Positions 11,470 through 23,237 of a stretch of 64,000 nucleotides of DNA are shown here, piece by piece. Origin of the DNA: Orychophragmus violaceus (Eukaryota > Streptophyta > Magnoliopsida > Brassicales > Brassicaceae); NCBI GenBank assembly GCA_030180135.1, contig CM058231.1:22695034-22759033 (forward strand), given 5' to 3'. The notes under the pieces were generated by a model. That model was not told where the DNA came from and did no database searches. It saw nothing but the letters and a program-made list of their open reading frames with translations. How positions within the stretch are numbered: the stretch's first letter is position 1; each line of letters begins with the position of its first letter. Made by a program: the position numbers and the translations under genes.

Positions 11470-12031
11470 ATCTCCCACTTGTACTGGAATCACCTATTCC
11501 TATAATCCCTTCGTCTCTATATCTCGATATGGCATAAGGCAAGAGACTGTGTCATCCTTATTATATCCAATATCATGTTCATCGAACTCCTGATCTATAC
11601 TGATAAAACAAATGACTGACAATCACCTCGTTTGAGCACGGCCATGCATTTTCTCAGTATCAAATCTTCGATGGGCCCTGAGATATTTATCTCCTGTTAT
11701 AGGAGGGACAAATCCCATCTTGTTCCATCCTTGTTTCTAAACATACTTCATGATACGCCTAAGCAATGTCGTTATAGCCACCAGTTACGGAACGACGTTT
11801 GACAAGGTCAAAGCGCACCAATTCATATGCTAGAAAGCATGATGAACTCAGGTCTAAGGACTATACTCTATAGTCGTAATGAGAAACTCTCATGACACAG
11901 ATATAACTATCCTGTAGAGTTCTCATTAGCGGGTCAGGTCCGATCATATGTTCACCAACATATATCTATGTGACTGACTGTGATACTCATATCATTGACT
12001 CCATGAAACTTAGTCAACAATCACCTCACAA

Positions 12032-12367
12032 GCTAGTCTCTCGCGGTTGTCAGTGTCCCACTTTGACAATCTCGACTAGGGACAATCATAATTTATGTCA
12101 TCTTTTACTTATAGGGTTTCATGATCAAGTCCTCAACTTGATGACCTATAAAATGAACATAAAATACTTTGGGACCATTACTTAATTATCCAATAATTAA
12201 ATAATACCGATGTCAGTTTTAACTTACACAAACATTGCCATAGCATGTTTATATAAAGATTATAACATAACTAAAATAACTCCCACTGGAATCAAGATCA
12301 TCTGTTCAGATATCTTATACCTACAGCAACAGAATAAATCTCGTGCTAAGGTTGTGGGAGAGACTGC
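12032..12367 (-). repeat. 336-bp direct duplication, copy 1
   Basis: This segment of Copia 3' internal sequence is repeated at 14045-14380 in the same orientation with only about two differences. The pair brackets the inverted, more divergent Copia fragment at 12399-14032. Confidence 0.9.
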
Positions 12368-13302
12368 GGTGTGATTTGTTGGAGTCGTTTCAAGAAAAAC
12401 ACCGCAATCTCTCCCACAACCTAAGCACGAAAGTTATTCTGTTGATGTAGGTATAAGATATCTGAAGAGATGATCTTGATTCTAGTGGGAGTTATTTTAG
12501 TTATGTTGTAATCTTTACATAGACATGCGATGGCAGTGTTGGTGTAAGTTAAAACTGACATCGGTGTTATTTAATTATTGGATAATTAAGTAATGGTCCC
12601 AAAGTATTTTATGTTCATTTTTATAGGTCATCAAGTTGAGGACTTGATCATGAAACCCTATAAGTAAATGATGACATAAATTATAATTGTCCCTAGTCGA
12701 GATTGTCAAAGTGGGACACTGACAACCGCGAGAGACTAGCTTGTGAGGTGACTGTTGACTAAGTTTCATGGAGTTAATGATATGAGTATCACAGTCAGTC
12801 ACATAGATATATGTTGGTGAACATATGATCGGACATGACCCGCTAATGAGAACTCTACAGGATAGTTATATCTGTGTCATGAGAGTTTCTCATTACGACT
12901 ATAGAGTATAGTCCTTAGACCTGAGTTCATCATGCTTTCTAGCATATGAATTGGTGCGCTTTGACCTTGTCAAACGTCGTTCCGTAACTGGCGGCTATAA
13001 CGACATTGCTTAGGCGTATCATGAAGTATGTGTAGAAACAGGGATGGAACAAGATGGGATTTGTCCCTCCTATAACAGGAGATAAATATCTCAGGGCCCA
13101 TCGAAGATTTGATACTGATAAAATGCATGGCCGTGCTCAAACGAGGTGATTGTCAGTCGTTTGTTTTATCAGTATAGATCAGGAGTTCGATGAACATGAT
13201 ATTGGCTATAATAAGGATGACACAGTTTCTTGCCTTATGCCATATCGAGATATAGTGACGAAGGGATCATAGGAATAGGTGATTCCAGTACAAGTGGGAG
13301 AT

Positions 13303-14032
13303 TGTTGGGATTGTGTCCTGAAATCACATTGTACTTACTCTAAAGATAGTTGTATTGTCGAGATCGGACAATTCATGTGATACTGGGTAGTCATAATGTT
13401 TTGCTAGAAACCGCTTATGACAAATGAGTTGTAACTCATTTCTGGTATCGTGTGAACCTACAGGGTCACACACCTAAGCAAGTTGGATGCACTTGGTATG
13501 GGATTGATCATTGGCATATGATCCGATCAATGTGTATTGGATACACATTGATATCATGTTTTAGGAGGTGTATCGATCGACACCATTGGGTGCGTCGATC
13601 GATACAAGATGTGTGTCGATCGACACCATTAGGTGTGTCGGTCGACACAAAGCCGAAACCGAAACTGATGTTTTGGTTTACGACAAGGTCCATATATATA
13701 TGATTATAGATACGACCTAAATCGTGAGAGAGTGCCGCCCCAGTAAGTTTTCTTGACAAAAAACACAGCCACCTCGAAAACACAGAAATCCCAAGAGAAA
13801 TCCGATTCCCGGTACTAGCATCCCGGCGGATTCCAGCTTGTGTGCGTGTGGACTACGTTAGAGGCGAGGCATCTGAATCGCTCCTGATCTCGTCTTACCT
13901 GATTCATCTTCCGCTGCCAGAACAAGGTAAACGCGAGATCTATGATTCAATTACTTAAACCCTGAGATCCTAGGCTCGGAATTCAGACTTAGGGTTGCCT
14001 AATCGGATTAGGAACTGCTAGGAATTCCAACA
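13303..14032 (+). repeat. Third Copia LTR, opposite orientation
   Basis: A 730-bp LTR running TGTTGGGATT to ATTCCAACA, with its own polypurine tract just before (13291-13302) and the first eight bases of a PBS (TGGTATCA) just after (14034-14041). Sequence then switches abruptly to Copia 3' internal DNA. It contains four CGATCG-type cores at 13574, 13596, 13617 and 13639. It is more divergent than the two end LTRs are from each other. Confidence 0.9.
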
Positions 14033-14044
14033 GTGGTATCACAT

Positions 14045-14380
14045 GCTAGTCTCTCGCGGTTGTCAGTGTCCCACTTTGACAATCTCGACTAGGGACAATC
14101 ATAATTTATGTCATCTTTTACTTATAGGGTTTCATGATCAAGTCCTCAACTTGATGACCTATAAAATGAACATAAAATACTTTGGGACCATTACTTAATT
14201 ATCCAATAATTAAATAATACCGATGTCAGTTTTAACTTACACAAACATTGCCATAGCATGTTTATATAAAGATTATAACATAACTAAAATAACTCCCACT
14301 GGAATCAAGATCATCTGTTAAGATATCTTATACCTACAGCAACAGAATAAATCTCGTGCTTAGGTTGTGGGAGAGACTGC
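14045..14380 (-). repeat. 336-bp direct duplication, copy 2
   Basis: A near-identical direct copy of 12032-12367. From here the original Copia body continues toward its RNase H and RT remnants. Confidence 0.9.
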
Positions 14381-15165
14381 AATGTTTTTGCTCGAAACAA
14401 TTCCAACAAACCACACCGCCATTCAGATAAAAGCACTATTCTACGGTCCACTGCTTGGAGCCCTTCCAACAGATAGCACCGCTATTCAGACAAAGAGACA
14501 TAACCAGGTGGGAACCGGGAATCGTCTTTGTCCGTCTTAACTACTTTCAACTGGTTCGTCACTTCCTCAGTTCACCACGAAACTATCCTTAGCGTTCCTC
14601 AAACACTTGGGATATTTCTAGTAACTGTTCAGTGACTATTACCGGAACATATTGGTATTTTCTCGTCATGCTTTATGCGTAAGCTGCATCTAGACGAGCG
14701 CAAAATATGGCATTCATGATGGATTATATTGCAGCAGCATTAGCAATCACACTCATTAATACTAGTTCAGCCAGTGTTCAAAAACACTTCATCTTACTAA
14801 TATTGTTACTAGCTCAGCCAGTGTCCAAGACACTTCATCTCGCTTAGATTATTGCCATAAGACCTTTGGTATGAAGCCATTCTTGGAATTAAGCACATAT
14901 GAATTGTCCAATACCTCATCAACATAAGGATTTTGACATGATCCAGTTAGCCTTTCTGATCCATTCCAATGGATCCTTATTCCAAGAGCTTTACGGCCTT
15001 CTCCCATGTCCATCGTTAAATTTTACTTCCGACCCAAATCTTGACAAGACTTTAGCGTCGGAACGTCGTTTATGAGATTAAGTACATTACGTATATACGG
15101 TGTGAGGATTGCAATTACGCTCCCACTAGTCTTCTTATAAACGCATGGTTTCATTTCTATTCTGA
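14381..15165 (-). pseudogene. Copia RT C-terminal part and RNase H remnant
   Basis: Minus-strand translation gives an RT palm segment (MKPCVYKKTSGSVIAIL, 15214-15023 frame) where the catalytic YVDD box has become YIRN. A NDVPTL segment follows, then scattered RNase H-like pieces. There are many stops. The Athila insertion lies immediately upstream in the Copia sense, and about 400 bp of RT expected between the two sides is missing. Confidence 0.75.
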
Positions 15166-15170
15166 TCAAG

Positions 15171-16364
15171 TGATAGGTGTCAGGTTTTAATCCTATATCT
15201 AACTGCAAGTGCACAGTTCAGTAGTCATAGTATATAGGTATCGAATCCACAGGGACTCCGGTATTCAATAGCTCAAGAACAGGAAATTAAACTAGGAAGA
15301 AAGCAATGTGATTGAATGAAAAGCAATGCGAGAAAGTAAACAGAAAGCAGAGATTGTTGGTTGTGAAAGCAAGTTATTAAGAGCGCTAAGTCTAGGGCGT
15401 TCTCAGAAAATCAGACAAGCAGACAGTTCATTCAGCAAGGATCTAATTAAGCACAGTTCTAGAACTCAAAACACAGATATAGAATTAACCAAATTCCTTT
15501 GCGATAATTCTCTAAGTCTAAGTGCAGCAAACCAAACTTTCGTTTGCGAGAACTAACAGATTAAACTAGCATTAATTCCAAGTTTGATATGTTCACAATT
15601 ATCCTAAACCAAACTTTCGTTTGCGAGAAGTTTAATTGCTCAACCTAATTAGTTCAGATTCCTAAACCCCACTTCCGTGACGTACTTAGCAACCTAAGAT
15701 CTAGATTCTAATTGATCAGGTTAGAACTAGCTTTAAGCACAATTAGATTGAAGAACAGATATAGTTATGAATCCTTAACTGAATTAAACAAGTCTAGCAA
15801 GCCATGAAATCCTATGTGAGAAACCCTAAACCTAACAAGGAATCTACTCAGGCATAGATAATGAAAACATAATCATATGATGAATAAATTGCATAGAAGA
15901 TAAAGAATAAAAGGGGTTCGAAATCTTCTCCAAATACAGATGAAGTAAAGGTTCAGATCAGCCCCAAAAGCTCTAAAATCCTCTGCTCTTAATTATCAAA
16001 GCGTAAGTAAATAAAACACCAAAAACTTAATTATATAGGTCTAATCTCGGCCAGGGGCTTCTTTGTAAATATCAGGAACTTCTTGATCAGAGTGCAATAT
16101 CTTGACTCTTCATAAACCGCCGAGTTTCGGCCCATCTCGCTGGTGCAACGATCGATGCTAGAGTGCAACGATCGACGCATTTCTCTGTTTCGGACAGTGA
16201 ACTCTATCTCTCGGCCAAACACTCCAAAAATCTCCAAAAAGTGCCATAATCACCAAATATGCTCCAAACCTGATTATACCTGTAAAAGACTCTAAAAGAA
16301 CACAAAAAGACACTAAAACACACTTATATCATGGTCGAAAACTAGTAAAAAGCATGATATATCA
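15171..16364 (-). repeat. Athila A 3' LTR
   Basis: A 1194-bp LTR nearly identical to 20617-21811. It carries a CGATCG doublet with cores at 16149 and 16169. A TATA-like TATATAAT lies on the minus strand near 16030-16040. The short frames inside it are not genes. Confidence 0.93.
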
Positions 16365-17727
16365 ACTCTCCCACACTTAGCCTTTGCTTGCCCTCAAGCA
16401 AAACAGAGAACCAAAGCTTGGTGAAGAGGTTTGAAAACTCTTCAGAAACTCATTTCATCCTAGAAGCTACAATACTCAGATTCCCCTTAGTAAACCACTG
16501 AAAGAATCAATCACAGGATATCAAGACCAACATGTACTTCCCCCACACTTAGCAACTGTCCTAAGTAAACTCCACAATCACATTCAAGCATTCAAATTCT
16601 CCCTACTGACTTCTGCAAGTATTTAAGTGCGGTCTCACCTAAGGAGTATCGATCAAAGGGCACATGGATTCTTACCTTATCAGCTCTAGACCACCATACT
16701 ATCTTTCTCTAGTCCCTTTCTTCTCTTTTTCCCTTCTTTAACAACTGATTTTTCCCACATTGGGTATCATTTTATTTTTTTTATCAGTGTTCTTCCCGTT
16801 ATGGGGTGTACTTTGGACATATTCCATGGATAGCACAGGAGATAATAGGGGTCTCTACCACTCATGTGACCACTTCGGAGTTACTAACTCATCCTCAGTT
16901 TATTATCTTTTTTTTTTTACTTTATAGAAGGTGAGAAGGGAACTAAATAGGATAGGTTGACAGGCTGTGTCAGAACTAACAGGGAATCCGACACAAAGTA
17001 TACCAAGCCCTTTGGTGAGAAATCTAAGTCAGTATTAAATTGAAGTCAGTAAAAGGATCCTCTGATACCTGAAGTGATGTGGGTGTTCCCAGTAGGTTGA
17101 TCTGTGATGGGATTTTCTAATAGTCAGAGATAGATCCTGCAACTTCATCCCAATGGTTACTTAAGTTCCTGCAAGTCTTGTAAATCTTCTCAGAAAATCA
17201 TAGTTTCTTACTTAAATAATTTTGACTCAATAAAACAAATTTTTTTTGAAAAATGGACTGACTCTTAAGAAAACAGAAAGATATAAGTCAGTAGCACCTC
17301 CCCCACACTTAAGACACACTGTCCCCAGTAGTGTCAAGCGAAGGATCGGTAAAAAGAAATAAAAAATTGTTAAGGTTCTGTTGAGTTCTGTCGGGTTACC
17401 TCTGTCGCTCAGGCATCGATCGTTGCACTAAGTGCATCGACCGTTACTTGGCGATTTTCGTGTAGGGTCGATCGTTGCTCAGAACTGCAACGATCGCTGC
17501 AATGCGATTCCGATCGTGTTGTGACGATCGACACCGTAGTGCGTCGATCGACGCACTGCGAATCTGTCCGAGACCTGCAATCATAAACTCACCAGAAACA
17601 AAAACAAACGTAAAATCCTAACAAAAACACCAAAAATTAAGTAGAAAAACACCAGTACCTAATGGTGGGTTACCTCCCACCCAGCGCTTGTTTAACGTCA
17701 ATAGCTTGACCGGACGGACAAGATTTT
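16365..17727 (-). other. Athila A 3' non-coding region
   Basis: No coding frame. The segment aligns in reverse with the Athila B 3' region (60341-60600 and 61287-62008), including the run GTGTGGGGGAG beside the polypurine tract. The 0.35 kb at about 17345-17700 joins the protease side directly to this region, so the Athila ORF present in Athila B is deleted here. Three CGATCG doublets (cores 17417/17438, 17469/17491, 17525/17545) cluster at the deletion zone. Confidence 0.7.
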
Positions 17728-18843
17728 TCAGGCACCAGGAGATCCCAACAGAGACTTTTTCGGTCTCTGTCCAAGTCTCCTCATCCAAGGTGGCGAGTAG
17801 GCTGTTGCAGAATGCTCATGTCCAAGAAAAGATGGAGTAAAATGTGCTCCAGGATCTATAATCATAGTGTCATCAGGCCGCTCATCATCTGCATCCCTTA
17901 TGGTGAATGTCTGCCCATCTATCAGTGGTCTTCGCAGCTTATCCATCTCATAACGCAGCGGCTCATCTCCCAAATGGAGGTCTATCAGGCTGTTCTTAAC
18001 ATCTATCACCGCTTCTGCTGTAGCCAAAAATGGTCTTCCAAGCAGCAATGCTTCATCCGGATCACAGTCATATTTCAGCACTAGGAAGTCTGTTGGAACT
18101 AAATAGTTTCCAACTCTCACCGGTATGTCTATCAGGAGTCCTTCAGGAACTCGTATGGATTGATCAGCTAGGACAAGAGAGGTCCTAGTAGAAGTAAAAT
18201 CTAGCATACCCAGCTTCTCTGCCACAGAGTATGGCATCAAACTTCCAGCAGCTCCTAAGTCACACAGAGAACGCCTGAAACTATCCTCAAAGATTGAACA
18301 ATCAAGCACAAAGACTCCAGGATCAGGCAGCTTCTTCGGGATCTTGGTTAACAGAACATCACCAATATGCTGAGGAACTATAACCACCCAGTCTCTCAGC
18401 TCTTCATCTAGAGGCAGCATCTTGTTCAAATACCTTTGCACACATGGATGATAAGGTGGATCATCAGAAGTTGGAATTTCTTCCAATTCTTCACCAATCT
18501 CCTCTAGCTTCTTAAGCTCTTCAATTTCTCGCTTAATCACTTCAGACACTGGGGAGTGTTGTCTAACAATCTGCCCATAAATCTCCTGTTGAGAGATCTC
18601 AGAGACTCCAGAGAATAAGCCATCAAGCTCTAAGTCTGCATCAATACCATCATCACTCAGTGAATCTGTCTGTTCCCGACGTGCATCGATCGACACTAAG
18701 TGTGTGTCGATCGTTGCAATGCTGCAATTTCCACCCGAGAGTTTTTCACCAAAATCCGGGATTTCTTCTTCCTTCACCAATTCAGCTATACTTAGCTCAA
18801 ATTTTTCACCTAGGTGAGATCCATCATTAACGTACACAGACAA
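17728..18843 (-). CDS. Athila A aspartic protease region
   Basis: A 371-residue open stretch in the same frame as gag, separated from it only by a UAG at 18904-18906. The acidic N-terminal part (to about residue 150) is followed by the protease core: LCDLGAAGSLMPYSVAEKLG, where DLGA stands at the active-site Asp as is usual in Athila proteases, then DFLVL and LLLGRPFLATAEAVIDV, and a C-terminal YSPPWM segment also found in Athila B at 57440-57500. It would cleave the gag polyprotein. No ATG lies at the start, which fits translation as a gag-pro fusion. A CGATCG doublet sits inside the frame at 18687/18706 (encoding SID and TID). Confidence 0.85.
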   Translation of the reverse strand: MSVYVNDGSHLGEKFELSIAELVKEEEIPDFGEKLSGGNCSIATIDTHLVSIDARREQTDSLSDDGIDADLELDGLFSGVSEISQQEIYGQIVRQHSPVSEVIKREIEELKKLEEIGEELEEIPTSDDPPYHPCVQRYLNKMLPLDEELRDWVVIVPQHIGDVLLTKIPKKLPDPGVFVLDCSIFEDSFRRSLCDLGAAGSLMPYSVAEKLGMLDFTSTRTSLVLADQSIRVPEGLLIDIPVRVGNYLVPTDFLVLKYDCDPDEALLLGRPFLATAEAVIDVKNSLIDLHLGDEPLRYEMDKLRRPLIDGQTFTIRDADDERPDDTMIIDPGAHFTPSFLGHEHSATAYSPPWMRRLGQRPKKSLLGSPGA

Positions 18844-18903
18844 GGCCTTAATATGAGTGTCTGCTAGTCCTTTTCCCTTTATTGAGCTGGAAATCGGGTT
18901 TAC

Positions 18904-20364
18904 CTAAGTATCCAACTGCTTCATGTGAGTGTTCAGGGACTCAAACTTCCCATTAAGGTCTTCATAGACAGCATCTAACTTCTTGTTGCAGTCCACAGAA
19001 ATCTTGGCCTGACTCTCCATTAGTTGTTTCATCATAGCTTCCATTCTACTCTCATGAGCTGTAGGTGCAGGAGGAGTCTGATAAGATGAAGATCCATAGG
19101 TTCTCTGAGTACCTTGTCCAAAGGTCTTCTGAAAACCACTAGTCTGTCCAGAATTAGATGTGTTGCTGTTGAAAGCACTTTTCTGTCCTCCATTGAAGAA
19201 TCTGTTTCCCTGTTGATTTCCAAATCTATTACCTTGGAATCCAGAACCTCCTATGTAATTCACATCTTCCTCCTGAGTGTCCACCTCAGTTTGAATTACT
19301 TCTACATCTTGGGCAAAGTGGACAGCTTTCTTACCTGCTAGGAGATTGCAAACTGTGTCCAGCCTAGATCTAATATCAGCTATATCAGAATTCTCTACAC
19401 TTCCACCAGATTTCTTCCTCCTCTCATCCATAGTCTTGCAACTTTTGCTGCCTATTAGGTTCTCAATCAACTGCTTAGCTTGTGTAGGAGTCCGGGTGTT
19501 GAAGTTAGCATTACTGGAATTGTCCAGTGCAGACTGATATGGAAGATCTATGCCTCTGAAGAAGATGCCAATCAACTGAATCTCAGTGAATCCATGGTGT
19601 GGGCAGTCACGCTGATACTGCTTAAATCTCATCCGGGCAGTCTTTAAAGGCTCCACAGCTCCTTGTGAAAAGGTGAGTATGTCCTGTCTGGACTGGTCTG
19701 AACGCGCATCATCATAGAAGTGACGCAGGAACTCACTCTTTAAAGCTGCCCAAGTAGTGTACTGAGCAGGTGCCAGCTGCTTTAGCCATGCACTAGCGTC
19801 TCCAGCAAGACTGTGCGGAAAGAGCTTAAGGAACAGATAGTCCGGGCAGACTCTATCATACTTCATGCCAGTGACTACGTCCTCAAACGAATCAATGTGA
19901 TCCATAGGCTGCTCCGTTGGGTAACCATGAAATGCATTCTGTCTCATCAGCGAGTAATAGATGGTTTTGATCTCAAAATCATTCCTCTCAAAAGCAGGAA
20001 GCACTAAAGCTGACCGGTTTCTATGAAACTCATCCGGTCTGTTGTAGTCAGCTAAAGTCCTCTCACGTACAACCATCTCTCTACCTTGGGCCTGTCCTTG
20101 ACCCTGGTTCTGCTCCTGTTGTTGTTGCTCAGGAGGATCAGGGATGACATTCCCTTCAGCATCAACCCTTTGCTAAGCAGCATTGTATGGGTTGTTATCT
20201 CGGTCCCTCAGGGTACCTTCAGCATCACGTACCAGAATCAAACGCTCACGCACCATCCTTTCTCTTCTTTCTCTTCTGTTGGTTCTCTCTAGACGTCCAA
20301 GTTCTTCAAGATCGAGATTAACTAAGTCCAAGTTCGGATTACTTCTAGTTTTCTGCGTCTGCAT
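18904..20364 (-). CDS. Athila A gag
   Basis: The frame runs from an ATG at 20364 to a UAG at 18904-18906, with a single in-frame UAG at 20173-20175; the 390-residue piece downstream of a second start (20076) is uninterrupted. The gag core is plain: ASAWLKQLAPAQYTTWAALK, an SEFLRHFYDD turn, a FFRGIDLPYQ segment and a Gly/Asn/Gln-rich tail. It would form the particle shell. The reading frame continues past the terminal UAG straight into protease. At the matching place Athila B has a Gln codon, so this stop looks like a CAG-to-TAG mutation. Confidence 0.85.
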
Positions 20365-20592
20365 AAACTGTCTGTAATCGTCCGGTAACGATCGATGCTA
20401 TCAGTGCAACGATCGCTTCAATCTCTGAATCGCCTAGTGACGATCGATGCTAAGGGTGAAACGATCGACGCAGTGCGATATTGGTACCTGCGACAGAGAG
20501 AAAACAGAGAAAATCAGCAACTAAAAAATAAAAAAATAAAACGAAAAATCCTAATAAAAACCTAGGTTCTAAGCTATCGAAGACTCAAACAG

Positions 20593-20610
20593 TCCCCGGC
20601 AACGGCGCCA
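20593..20610 (-). other. Athila A primer-binding site
   Basis: On the minus strand TGGCGCCGTTGCCGGGGA begins six bases after the 5' LTR. It is complementary to the 3' end of Asp tRNA as in other Athila elements. Confidence 0.93.
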
Positions 20611-20616
20611 AAAACT

Positions 20617-21811
20617 TGATAGGTGTCAGGTTTTAATCCTATATCTAACTGCAAGTGCACAATTCAGTAGTCGTAGTATATAGGTATCGAATCCACAGGG
20701 ACTCCGGTATTCAATAGCTCAAGAACAGGAAATTAAACTAGGAAGAAAGCAATGTGATTGAATGAAAAGCAATGCGAGAAAGTAAACAGAAAGCAGAGAT
20801 TGTTGGTTGTGAAAGCAAGTTATTAAGAGCGCTAAGTCTAGGGCGTTCTCAGGAAATCAGACAAGCAGACAGTTCATTCAGCAAGGATCTAATTAAGCAC
20901 AGTTCTAGAACTCAAAACACAGATATAGAATTAACCAAATTCCTTTGCGATAATTCTCTAAGTCTAAGTGCAGCAAACCAAACTTTCGTTTGCGAGAACT
21001 AACAGATTAAACTAGAATTAATTCCAAGTTTGATATGTTCACAATTATCCTAAATTAAACTTTCGTTTGCGAGAAGTTTAATTGCTCAACCTAATTAGTT
21101 CAGATTCCTAAACCCCACTTCCGTGACGTATTTAGCAACCTAAGATCTAGATTCTAATTGATCAGGTTAGAACTAGCTTTAAGCACAATTAGATTGAAGA
21201 ATAGATATAGTTATGAATCCTTAACTGAATTAAACAAGTCTAGCAAGCCATGAAATCCTATGTGAGAAACCCTAAACCTAACAAGGAATCTACTCAGACA
21301 TAGATAATGAAAACATAATCATATGATGAATAAATTGCATAGAAGATAAAGAATAAAAGGGGTTCGAAATCTTCTCCAAATACAGATGAAGTAAAGGTTC
21401 AGATCAGCCCCAAAAGCTCTAAAAATCCTCTGCTCTTAATTATCAAAGCGTAAGTAAATAAAACACCAAAAACTTAATTATATAGGTCTAATCTCGGCCA
21501 GGGGCTTCTTTGTAAATATCAGGAACTTCTGGATCAGAGTGCAATATCTTGACTCTTCATAAACCGCCGAGTTTCGGCCCATCTCGCTGGTGCAACGATC
21601 GATGCTAGAGTGCAACGATCGACACATTTCTCTGTTTCGGACAGTGAACTCTATCTCTCGGCCAAACACTCCAAAAATCTCCAAAAAGTGCCATAATCAC
21701 CAAATATGCTCCAAACCTGATTATACCTGTAAAAGACTCTAAAAGAACACAAAAAGACACTAAAACACACTTATATCATGGTCTAAAACTAGTAAAAACC
21801 ATGATATATCA
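20617..21811 (-). repeat. Athila A 5' LTR
   Basis: A 1195-bp LTR. A TATA-like box lies on the minus strand at about 21474-21484. The CGATCG doublet (cores 21596 and 21616) lies 112-137 bp upstream of it in transcription sense. Confidence 0.93.
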
Positions 21812-21816
21812 TCAAG

Positions 21817-23237
21817 TCAAAACTCTTGACTACATTATCAGAATGTTGATTCCAACTCCAAGATGTTTGCTTCAATCCAGAAATGGATCGGTGAAGCTAA
21901 CATGCATACCCATCCAATTTTTCGGAGTTGGGGCTCACCATCGCTTCTTTGAATTTCGCATGCTCGTCACTTTTCAATGATCAACAGATCACGACAATCG
22001 GCTACGAGAAATCACTCTCGAGTTAGTGACGGATCCTTTCGGATCTGCGAATTTCAGGCTCCACAGGTGTAGATCCTACAGCTCTTTGTAGATCTCACCG
22101 CTGCTCTCCCTCAACAGGTTGAGCAGCCTCCTGTGTTTATCGAATTTCTTCGATGTGTACTTTTACTCCCACTGTTCCTTTTGGAAAGTATAATCTTTCT
22201 CAAAAGACACAGTTCCAGACAATAAAACTTTGTTCTCGGATTGGTTGTAAAAGTAGTAAGCCTCGGTTTCCTTAGGACAACCAGCGAGGTAGCACTTATC
22301 AGATTTGGGTTCAAGCTTATTAGCTATCATCCCCAAATCATCAGAAACAACTTACTTGAAAAACTTCCAGTCCACATCCAATGTGGTGTCTTTCAATTGA
22401 TTCTGACTGAAACCCTTTTTCTGCGCAAAGACAGACATTTTAGAACGCATTCTTAAATGATTATGGAAGATTCATGTGACTCATCATTAATCGGAGCATA
22501 TCTAATAAGATCCGATTCATTCTGTCAGATGATCACCCAATCCTTGACTCAAGTATTTTCCTCCGCGATCTAATCGAGGATCTCAATACTTCTGTCAAAT
22601 CGGTTCTATACTTCATTCACATCTACACTTACTGAAGTTATCAATAAAGGTGATGAAGTACAGAAGATTTCCTCTGGCACTAATGCTCATCGGGCCGCAT
22701 ACATCAGTATGTGTAAGGTCCAATAAGCCTCTGGCCCGTTGTCTTTTAGCTCTGCTAAAAAGGGCCTTAGTCATTTGGCCCAATAAGCAGAATTCATGTC
22801 TCAAATGATTTATAATCAAATGAGCCCAAAAGCCCAAACCTATGGAACTCTTGAATTCGCTTCACTCCATGTGGTCAAAACGACTGTGCTAAGGAAAAAT
22901 CGACTTCAAGTCATCAGACTTAAAGTATTTGGTATTTATGTTATATGTACAAGTGTACATTGGTTTAAGATATAAAACCCATTCCAAACGGGGTGCTACC
23001 ATAGAATATTTCATTAAGATCTAAAGAACAAAACTTGTCTTTTATCAAAATGAAAAACATCCAAATTCTTACAAGAATATGAAAGACATCTCTGCACAAG
23101 GCAGATACATAGTAGCAATTACTTAATTTCTAAAACCAAGTATGAAAGGCTCCTACAAGTGGAGAATCTCTACGGCTCATGCAGCAACCATTGCTTCATA
23201 CCAGACACGCAGTTTCACTTGTCCTTTCTTCAACGTT
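21817..23237 (-). pseudogene. Copia pre-integrase, integrase and RT start remnants
   Basis: From right to left, translation with frame changes gives a gag-pre-integrase-like part (about 23100-22850), a clear integrase core (22837-22613: LDLTHTDVCGPMS and FITFIDNFSK), a post-integrase linker, and the start of RT (an EAMVSPNSEKLDG segment at about 21930-21890). Only the integrase piece stays open for any length. The protease DTG site expected next to gag is blurred by a frame change near 23270. The copy cannot move by itself. Confidence 0.8.

Larger units (their letters stand above)
10736..14032. repeat. 3.3-kb inverted repeat (hairpin) in Copia 3' region
   Basis: Arms 10736-12372 and 12399-14032 are inverted copies separated by only 26 bp. 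Each arm holds an LTR plus about 0.9 kb of 3' internal sequence. By eye the arms differ by about 3% internally. Transcription through it would give a long foldback RNA. Confidence 0.9.
15171..21811 (-). mobile_element. Athila A: non-autonomous Athila-type Gypsy element
   Basis: A 6.6-kb minus-strand element inserted in the Copia RT with TSD tcaag (15166-15170 and 21812-21816). LTRs of 1194 and 1195 bp run TGATA...ATATCA. The Asp-tRNA PBS (20593-20610) and the polypurine tract (16365-16380) are perfect in place. It codes gag and protease in one frame, and no RT, RNase H, integrase or Athila ORF. Thirteen substitutions and one indel between the LTRs (about 1.1%) imply roughly 0.4-0.8 My at 0.7-1.5e-8 per site per year. 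Confidence 0.93.

Noticed and set aside
11970..12185. Frames at 11970-12185 and 12575-12802 with nearly the same protein
   Set aside because: They are mirror copies in the Copia inverted repeat, in non-coding 3' sequence.
15326..15556. 76-residue frame, repeated at 20772-21002
   Set aside because: Both are the same place in the two Athila A LTRs; no domain and no independent support.
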